Shown in pieces: positions 63,251-64,000 of a stretch of 64,000 bases of DNA. The translations under genes were made by a program, and so were the position numbers. Source of the stretch: Suillus spraguei (lineage: Eukaryota; Basidiomycota; Agaricomycetes; Boletales; Suillaceae); assembly GCA_016800925.1 (NCBI GenBank), contig JABCPU010000106.1:117741-181740 (forward strand), given 5' to 3'. The first letter of the stretch is position 1. Each line of letters opens with the position of its first letter. Below the pieces are notes generated by a model that was not told the origin of the DNA, made no database searches, and saw only the letters and a program-made list of their open reading frames with translations.

Positions 63251-63729
63251 TGTTACAGTCGTACGTGCCCCTATTCATTCTCTTTTCGTCCTCTTTACTT
63301 GTATATTACATAACATGACTCTGACTCATATGCTCAACGCATCTGGACTATAGTTGCCTTCCTTCTTTGGATACGCACTTACGTTCTGATGTCTCTCTTG
63401 GTCCGTGCGCACATATTGACCTATTTAAGCACATTGTATTACACTTGTATACTTTACTTTAATCTTACTGGGTTTTACCTGGATTCCTCTTCACTAAAGA
63501 TCCCCAATCTTTAGTCATCTTGAATTGTCTCTAAGTCTAAGCACTCCTTAGTCTTAGTCTCTATTCTTGTAGAACCTCTTAGACTTGTCTTTGAGGCTGA
63601 ACCCTTGATAGTACTTGGAACGTGTTCCTTGTACTTTCACCTTGTCCTCTTCTGGACATTGTAGAACTTCCCAGCAGACCGTCTGTGTCTTTTCACTGTC
63701 ACTGGTGATGCCACCCCAGTTCATAACAA
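63251..63729 (+). repeat. A5 5' LTR (479 bp)
   Basis: TGTTACAGTCG...GTTCATAACA. TATTTAAG at 63422-63429 is followed 34 bp after its first T by ACTTTAATCTT (63456-63466). Confidence 0.92.
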
Positions 63730-63730
63730 A

Positions 63731-63741
63731 AGATTAAAGTC
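63731..63741 (+). other. A5 primer-binding site of self-priming type
   Basis: AAGATTAAAGT one base inside the LTR, complementary to 63456-63466. Confidence 0.78.
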
Positions 63742-63774
63742 CACCTGATCATCGACTATCCAGTCTTCGACCCT

Positions 63775-64000
63775 GTCATATACCATACATTCAGGTCTAG
63801 ATCAAATCCAATCCATGGACATCCAGACACCCAACCTATGCATATCTGATCCACCCATCCACTCCAATCCATATCCATCGTGTCCATATCCGATCTGTGT
63901 CCATATCTGATCCATGTCCATATCCGAGTTCCATATCCGATCCATGTCCATATCCAATCCATGTCCATATCCAATCCGAGTTCATATCCGAACTATTCCC
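63775..64000 (+). repeat. LTR of family B type (B2), cut by the window edge
   Basis: Begins TGTCATATACCATAC like B1, then diverges into a run of short repeats such as TCCATATCCGATCCATG. It interrupts the A5 leader. The inside of the element is not in the window. Confidence 0.7.

Larger units (their letters stand above)
63251..64000 (+). mobile_element. LTR retrotransposon A5, 5' end only, inserted in A3
   Basis: A plus-strand family A element starts in A3 ORF3 with its 5' LTR and priming site. After 45 bp of leader it is interrupted by LTR B2. Everything else lies beyond the window. Confidence 0.85.

Noticed and set aside
63756..63974. Minus-strand frame with repeated MDMDWIW residues
   Set aside because: Translation of the tandem repeats in the B2 LTR, without start context or domain.

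Overview
The window looks like nuclear DNA of an agaricomycete (mushroom-forming basidiomycete). The evidence is short GT-AG introns of about 47-64 bp, a NACHT/WD40 receptor relic, a basidiomycete-type kinase relic, a six-exon pepsin-like protease, and chromodomain-bearing Ty3/gypsy retrotransposons. I cannot name the species. The ectomycorrhizal, repeat-rich genus Tricholoma would fit but is not shown.

Bases 1-25,600 are a gene-bearing but decaying region. Intact genes, with exons rebuilt by hand, are: a secreted aspartic protease (8050-9560), a secreted basidiomycete family protein of unknown function (13139-15161), a Nudix CoA diphosphatase (19650-21025), a 74-aa secreted cysteine protein interrupted by an intron (22077-22362), an RCC1-repeat/ATS1-like protein (22996-24249) and a short-chain dehydrogenase (24482-25594) whose catalytic lysine lies on an 8-nt exon. 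Broken genes are an NLR-type NACHT-WD40 receptor, an uncharacterised gene (7146-7610), a second degenerate Nudix copy (16420-16870) and a protein kinase. A partial gene runs off the left edge.

Bases 25,800-27,090 are a boundary zone: a double hairpin, an approximately 470-bp array of a 7-bp unit and a short dispersed repeat.

Bases 27,093-64,000 are a nest of transposons. Family A is a chromovirus of about 7.6 kb with 470-479-bp LTRs and three coding units (gag, pol with chromodomain, and ORF3 downstream of pol). It has copies A1 (27093-34702), A2 (34802-50394), A3 (51257 to at least 63250), A4 (52129-62248), A5 (63251 to the edge) and a solo LTR. Family B is a chromovirus with 769-bp LTRs: B1 (38621-46102) and the start of an LTR B2 (63775 to the edge). 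A Tc1-like DNA transposon (52524-54139) sits in an A4 LTR, and a 963-bp LTR-like insert lies in A4 pol. Exact target-site duplications give the nesting: B1 in A2, a solo LTR in the A2 LTR, A4 in A3, Tc1 in A4, and A5 in A3 with B2 in A5. Subtracting the inserts returns A2 and A4 to 7.63 and 7.53 kb, which supports the reconstruction.

The most notable signals are these. (1) Both families carry an 11-nt sequence just inside the 5' LTR that is complementary to an LTR segment 34 bp downstream of a TATA box, the layout expected of Tf1/sushi-type self-priming. (2) Family A has a conserved third gene with zinc knuckles. (3) Family B carries an antisense gene with its own intron. (4) Decay is concentrated at CpG sites (CGA to TGA stops, CpG differences between LTR pairs). 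A1, with apparently identical LTRs, nevertheless carries several single-base losses, often in G or T runs, that look like assembly errors.
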